This document shows, in pieces, positions 58,998-64,000 of a stretch of 64,000 nt of DNA. The stretch lies in NCBI GenBank assembly GCA_963920665.1, contig OY987264.1:20936906-21000905 (forward strand), given 5' to 3'. Position 1 is the stretch's first letter; every line of letters begins with the position of its first letter. The notes below the pieces were generated by a model. It did not search any database. It was not told where the DNA came from and saw nothing but the letters and a program-made list of their open reading frames with translations. Made by a program: the position numbers and the translations under genes. Source of the stretch: Straminergon stramineum. Lineage: Eukaryota > Streptophyta > Bryopsida > Hypnales > Calliergonaceae.

Positions 58998-59994
58998 ATG
59001 GCGACCATCATCAAGCCCTTCGGGGCTGTCTCTCTCGTTCTCGTTGCCCTCCTGCTTGCTCACTCTCTGCTGCTTCCAGCCATGGCCGGGCCTCTCCCCC
59101 AGAATCAAATCGCCGTGCAAGCTTCTGGCGTCAGGGTAAGCTAGTTTCCAACTGTTCCAAGATGGGTTCAGAGTAGAATGATGTTTCCATTGTTGAACAG
59201 GGCTTGTTATGTCATGTGGCGTACTCATATTTTTCCAACGTTGAAAGTTCTCACCCCCTAGTGGGATTGAGTAGCAGTTTCCAACGCTGATAATCAGTGA
59301 TTTTTTGCTTTGTGTCTGGAGACTACAGTGTACGTTAGTGACAGCTTAGGTATTTGGTTTAGAGGTTCCATGTAATCATAACATGACATGGGGCATTGCC
59401 TAAGCAGAATAATTTCATACCAAAGAAGTACATTGTGGTAATTCTTCATGCTGCTGATGGTGAAGAAGATGGGGTTTCAAAAGTATTCACCACTTTGTCC
59501 CTGCAAGTTGACCCTTTCATTTCAATCGTTGGGAGTACACACCATTGCAATCATAATAATCATAATGTTGGCAAGATCAAAGACCGTCGTGAATGAAGAG
59601 TCTCTTTGGATCTAGTTTGACTAGCCACTGCGCATTTTGCCTTTGTAAAAATACATAGAAAAATTGTTCATGTTGTTTAATCAATTGTTTCACAAATCCA
59701 AGCCTATTGATTTTTTGTTAACCTCTATGAATGATTGCATGCCAGGATATTATCTCCAGGAAGTTAGTGGCATTTCAAAAATGGTATGGAGGAGGAGGTT
59801 GTGATAGTTGCGGATATGGTAATGGCGGTGGTTATAACAATGGACCTGGATATGGTGGGGGTTATGGAAATGGCCCAGGCTATGGTTGGGGACATGGGCC
59901 ATATCACCGTGGAGGAGGGGGCGGAGGTGGTGGAGGAGGTGGTGGCGGTGGAGGGGGCGGTGGAGGGGGTGGAGGTGGAGGCCGAAAGCTTTGA
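58998..59994 (+). CDS. Secreted glycine-rich protein with polyglycine tail
   Basis: Exons 58998-59135 and 59746-59994 (donor GTAAGC, acceptor GCCAG, phase 0) encode 128 residues. The signal peptide has core VSLVLVALLLAHSLLL with cleavage likely after PAMA. Exon 2 begins DIISRKLVAFQKWYGGGG, then GGGYNNGPGYGGGYGNGPGY (Tyr/Gly/Asn repeats with one CDSC pair), and ends with 24 consecutive glycines and RKL. This composition is that of cell-wall glycine-rich proteins; the Tyr-Gly repeats could allow oxidative cross-linking (family knowledge, not shown here). The polyglycine codons are mixed GGN, so the run is partly protected from slippage but may still vary in length. Confidence 0.8.
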
Positions 59995-61432
59995 ATTCCC
60001 CAAAGAAATCAATGTGTCCTATGAAGGATACATTGTATAAAACTCGTAAGATAATTAAGCAAGTTAAGATGTTTTCCACAAGACATGGCCAAAGGCAAAA
60101 TACTTTGCAGTAGTCATAACTCTTAATCTTAAGCAAATAGAGACCAACGTGCTGCAATTGTCTCAACTGCACTGTTCACCAAAGAAACTCCAACAGCATG
60201 GGTTTAATAATATTATTGGACTCTCCAGAGAATGTTGAGGTATTAGTTGAAAAACTTTCACATCAACAAGAATGAATGGTTTTGTTTTTGAAGGGGAGAG
60301 TGGTGTAATTAGTGTAGTCTGAACATATTGTTTCTGTGGTATTTGGTCATCAACGTCTTTGTAGTGTGTTGGAAATCTAGATTTTCAGAGTAGATGGTTA
60401 TGCTTGACCGAAAGAGGGACTGGCAATAGGCTGTTGTGAAGGAAACACTACGTGTGCATTGCACACAGCTATCCCTTTTTATTGATCTATTTGTGATTTT
60501 GATAACAAGTGTTCTTAATAAATGAGCAAGAGACAACTGGTCTCATTTGCATTATCTATAGATGCATGATGACGTCTGTAATTGATAAATATGATGAGAA
60601 TAGTGAGAATCAAGACATGTTGTATTGAGTAGGCTTACATTCAGTATAGTTGAGCAGATAATTACTGTGCTTCTTACATGTACTCGAATTTCATATGATG
60701 TTTGGATGGTTATTGCGGTCATGGATTGTGGTCTTGTCTGTCAATATTTTCAAAACATGAACCCGCAGATCAATATACCGTGGTCATTATTCACAACCTC
60801 CATGGAAATATAGCCTTGAAAATATTTTTCAAGCGCAAGAGCTAATGGTTTTCATTGCCCAATTCTTTCGAAACTTGAGTTTTGGTTGTTGACGACAACA
60901 TTTCCTAGACTTTCAAACCTTAGTGATAACCACTGTCAGTTTCATAAACTTTTTCGGTTGATTTCAAGCTTTCAGCCTAACCCAAATTGGGTTATATAGA
61001 ACATTGAGTTTGCAGATGTAGCTCATTTCAGGTAAGGGACTAGGACTCAATTTTTTGAGCAACTCCTGCGGATGGTCATCTTAGAGAAAAGAGATGGACA
61101 AAGAAAAATTGAGTTGTATACTTGTACAACACAGAGACGAACTGAAAACACAATTGACTGGAGGTTTTGATGATTTTGACAAGAGTATCGCCGAGATAAT
61201 GCCCTTGTCAAGTCTTGCTCTGTTATGCGGCAGCCAGCAAGATCCCCGTTTCCCCAAAGCAAGACAGTCTTAATGTGCTACTACCACATAGCAGTACAGG
61301 CGTCCATGCAAATTGAGCATTGTTTGTAGTATGCCGCAAACATGAAAGAGTACCTTCGTCAAATGAGCTGTACATTATGGAAGACGATGCAACTCAGCGT
61401 TCATCCTCAGTGAGTCTGCTTGTGGCAACAAA
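59995..61432. other. Intergenic, no gene recognised
   Basis: Holds the 3' flank of the glycine-rich gene and of the DUF1479 gene on the other strand. Nothing else was supported. Confidence 0.55.
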
Positions 61433-62932
61433 TCACATTTCAAGCCCCAAGCTGCGTCGTCCAACCTCATTGAGGTCCTGCTCCTGGAATCGGTTGCACC
61501 AATTCGCTTCGTAATTCTCAGCCGGAAAGTCGGGTGGGCTGTGTCCAAGCAGGAAAGCCTTGTGCACGGAGTCTGCATAATCGGCATTTTTCTTACACCA
61601 GGGAGCGCCAGGAATGTACATCACGTTGCCCCAGCCTTGCTGATTCTTTACAGGCGCCACCGCGTGCACCATGTCGCAATGCCACCAGACGGAGTCCCCC
61701 GGTTGGACACTCGGGATGGCGGAGAGTGCTTCCAACAAAAAAGCATGCCATCGCTTGGTCACGGGGAAGGCATGGTTGATGCTCACGCCGCACATGTCGG
61801 CTTCAGCCACGTCGGGTAACAAGGGCCGCAGCATCAAGTAGGCCATGGTCTTGGGGATGGGGATGGTGTGCAAGACGCCCATGTCGTTGCTCATCTCGCT
61901 GAGCGCTGTCCACCCTTGGAACGTCCGAAACGCGGAGCACATGGTGGAACCAGGGAACTGCGCGGCCTCCGTGCGGTAGGCGGCATCCCACGGGTCGTAA
62001 GCAGCGAATTCGCCAGCAAACAGATGCCGAAAGTGTTGCTGGTACCCCTCTGTCATCCACAAATCCAAGCACCCGGGATCCAAGTGCGTGCCCAGGCCAT
62101 TGGAGTTTGTCCCGGGTGGGCGGCGACGGATTCGGTCAGGGTAGAGGCTGTAGTGCTGCGGGTCGAACCAGCTCTTGCCGTGGGATTCGTGCTTCCACTG
62201 CGAATTCAGAAACTTCTGCACCTTTTCCATACTGGGGTGTTGACGAGCTTGCATCTGAGAGCTCGACCAGTAGATTGGGTAAATCTCGGGTTTCGACAGC
62301 TCCAGGGTGCCGAAGTAGTCGTCGGCTGGGCCAATGTACTTTTGAAAAAAGTGATTGGAGTCGACGTAGTGGACTGCGTCGGCGTCCCAAAGTTCTGCCT
62401 GCGTGCGGTCGAAGTGACCGCGGATCACGACGCAACCACGCCGTTGGAGCTTGGCTATGGATTGTTCGCTCACCGTTCCATTCTCGATGTCGGCGAAGTC
62501 GATAATCGGCCAAACTTCATCGCCACGAGCCTTGGTGGCCTTGATGTCTTCAATCTCAGCAACCAGAAAGGCCTCGATCTCGTTGATGACCTCCTCGACG
62601 GTGCGACCGTTGTCTTTAATGCGTTTCCGCAATGCAGTCTTGATTTCCATGATGGCTTGAGGTATGTCGGTCGGAATCGTTTCCCAATGCGGTAAGCCGC
62701 TCACGGCACTGATGTCGCCAGCGGTGTCCATCAATGCGGCAAAATCCCTGGGGACTGCCCTGCGAAACAGTGTCGCATGGTGCGCTGCACCCTGTGTTTT
62801 CCGGGGTATAGTTACACTGCAGGGTGAAGCCCGACCGATACTGCACCTAGCGTTCCCCCCATTCTGGCAAAATCCCAGAATATGGGAAACACCTCTGCCT
62901 GTGTTTGTACAGTCTATTACGACTCGATCCAT
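61433..62932 (-). CDS. DUF1479 (YbiU-like) 2OG-oxygenase-fold protein
   Basis: A single open frame of 499 codons without introns. From about residue 85 it matches the DUF1479 family, known mainly from bacteria and fungi and structurally a 2OG-Fe(II) dioxygenase fold. Signatures: IPTDIPQAIMEIK; VWPIIDFADIENGTVSE; RRGCVVIRGHFDR; YWSSSQMQARQHPSM; a likely iron-binding HxD in GLGTHLDPGCLDLW (His283, Asp285); RTFQGWTALSE; and a distal His in WWHCDMVHAVAPV (His423). A putative plastid or mitochondrial presequence occupies the first 80 or so residues. The true start could be a later Met. Substrate unknown. The coding region is clearly more GC-rich than both flanks. Bacterial or fungal origin is plausible but not demonstrated. 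Confidence 0.88.
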   Translation of the reverse strand: MDRVVIDCTNTGRGVSHILGFCQNGGNARCSIGRASPCSVTIPRKTQGAAHHATLFRRAVPRDFAALMDTAGDISAVSGLPHWETIPTDIPQAIMEIKTALRKRIKDNGRTVEEVINEIEAFLVAEIEDIKATKARGDEVWPIIDFADIENGTVSEQSIAKLQRRGCVVIRGHFDRTQAELWDADAVHYVDSNHFFQKYIGPADDYFGTLELSKPEIYPIYWSSSQMQARQHPSMEKVQKFLNSQWKHESHGKSWFDPQHYSLYPDRIRRRPPGTNSNGLGTHLDPGCLDLWMTEGYQQHFRHLFAGEFAAYDPWDAAYRTEAAQFPGSTMCSAFRTFQGWTALSEMSNDMGVLHTIPIPKTMAYLMLRPLLPDVAEADMCGVSINHAFPVTKRWHAFLLEALSAIPSVQPGDSVWWHCDMVHAVAPVKNQQGWGNVMYIPGAPWCKKNADYADSVHKAFLLGHSPPDFPAENYEANWCNRFQEQDLNEVGRRSLGLEM

Positions 62933-64000
62933 CTCCTGAAGCTACAGTACGAAGCTGATTTTCGAATTTGATAGCGCAATCTGTAATCAATCCCTAAGAA
63001 AACAGTCAGTTGCAGTTGTAGTGAGAATACAAAATGCAGCGCTGAAATCAGGTGACATGTGGCACGAGCGAATTCATCTCTTTTCCTCGCAGACCTAGAC
63101 AATGAGCATCATAACTTAACGCCCAGCAGTAGCAAAGAACTAAGTTACAAGGCAGTCGGACGCTAACCAGAAGGGAACGAACTTGCGTTCAATCACAAAG
63201 TCTGAATGTCAAACTAAGTTACACCTTCCATTGCTCATTACTATCAGCATTAGACTACACATGAAACATCGTAAAATTCAAGGCAAAATTCTTGGTCAAA
63301 TCTCAAAACCATTCAAGGCACGTGAAGAGAAATGCATAAATTCTGATTTGGATTCGCCAGTACAATCATCCTCACCGTTCCTGAATATCGATAGTAGGAA
63401 GACAGACTTTATTTCTCAAAGCAGACTTTGTTTCTACGCACAAGGACCAAATTTCTATACAACAAGAAAACCCTGCACATCGCCATAATAGCAAAGACTA
63501 CAGCAATCTTCCGTAACTTAGCCAGCTTCAAAAGAAAAAAGAAGAATTTTGCAATCAATCACCTTCTCAATAGCATCGAAACGGAAATGAGCTTAATCAT
63601 CAAGCTGGAATAGCTCAATGGCTATGGCAGCAACCCAGATCAAAAGCAAACTTATTTTCCCGTAAACCATTACCTCGACGTGTACCTCGACGGAAAGTAA
63701 GACGATCATGCCGCCAAGCTGGTATTCCACTGCGTATCGGAAAATAAAATCGCAAATGGAGATTCTCGACCAGCAGCGCCGGCTGTCAACGAGAAAAACA
63801 GCGTAACCTTCAGCAGGAAAAGTGGATTTTACGGAGAGCAAGACCTGAGATTTTGGCACAAATCTCCCCCAATCGTCCTAATTCACAGGCTTCGAAATGT
63901 CCAAATGAAGAGCACCCACAAATTTTAACAATTTTCGGTCTCGTCACATTTATCACGTCCGCGTGCAGAAGGAATCTGATAGCGCCTGTGTGTCGTCCAA
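62933..64000. other. Upstream flank of the DUF1479 gene and window edge
   Basis: No gene could be supported. A minus-strand frame at 63593-63859 (88 codons) has a hydrophobic stretch (ISLLLIWVAAIAIELF), but no family recognised and no splice context, so it is not called. Confidence 0.45.

Noticed and set aside
61868..62695. 275-codon plus-strand frame
   Set aside because: Antisense of the DUF1479 gene, a common by-product of GC-rich coding sequence; no recognisable protein.
63593..63859. 88-codon minus-strand frame with a membrane-like stretch
   Set aside because: No family similarity or splice context; too short to support at the window edge.

Overview
The window looks like nuclear DNA of a land plant. 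It has a spliced psbP gene with a bipartite chloroplast and thylakoid transit peptide, a plastid ClpR4-type gene, a plant-type GET1 gene in several exons, and LINE, hAT and LTR elements of plant type. Low gene density, AT-rich spacers and a lineage-specific family of 2OG-oxygenase-like proteins fit a bryophyte or other seedless plant best, but that placement is inference. No rRNA, tRNA or CRISPR array was recognised.

Layout. 1-6900: AT-rich repeat DNA. A CACTA-type MITE (295-2948) is filled with nested elements, each bounded by TTAA and ending CCCCT/AGGGG. 7023-8052: psbP, three exons, plus strand. 9747-11983: GET1/WRB-like receptor subunit, minus strand; the ORFs in this region look unrelated until they are spliced together. 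12284-16680: AT-rich, with a 222-bp MITE and another TTAA-bounded unit. 17727-18650: intronless ClpR4-type gene, followed by a decayed tandem copy of its 3' half. 19661-20959: complete but dead Tc1/mariner element with TIRs and TA duplications. 25403-26221: small secreted Gly/His-rich protein gene with a duplicated upstream region.

27330-52180: a cluster of three copies of one segment carrying a 2OG-Fe(II)-oxygenase-like gene on the minus strand. Copy A has lost its catalytic core. Copy B (29954-31549) is open for 531 codons but has lost its iron ligands. Copy C is a remnant. Copy B is split by a 15.4-kb composite insertion (31761-47157) bounded by an exact 14-bp duplication. The insertion holds a LINE, a 3.4-kb solo LTR inside the LINE reverse-transcriptase frame, and a hAT transposase pseudogene. 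The upstream part of copy B resumes at 47158.

52200-56700: AT-rich repeats. 57198-59994: two more small secreted-protein genes, each with one phase-0 intron like the gene at 25403; one ends in 24 consecutive glycines. 61433-62932: intronless DUF1479 (YbiU-like) 2OG-oxygenase gene on the minus strand, much more GC-rich than its flanks.

The genes do not form one pathway. psbP and ClpR4 act in the chloroplast (water oxidation, proteolysis), GET1 acts in membrane insertion at the ER, and the small proteins are probably exported to the cell wall. The most unusual content is the TTAA-bounded repeat family, the iron-ligand-free 2OG family with its split copy, and the one-intron secreted-protein genes.
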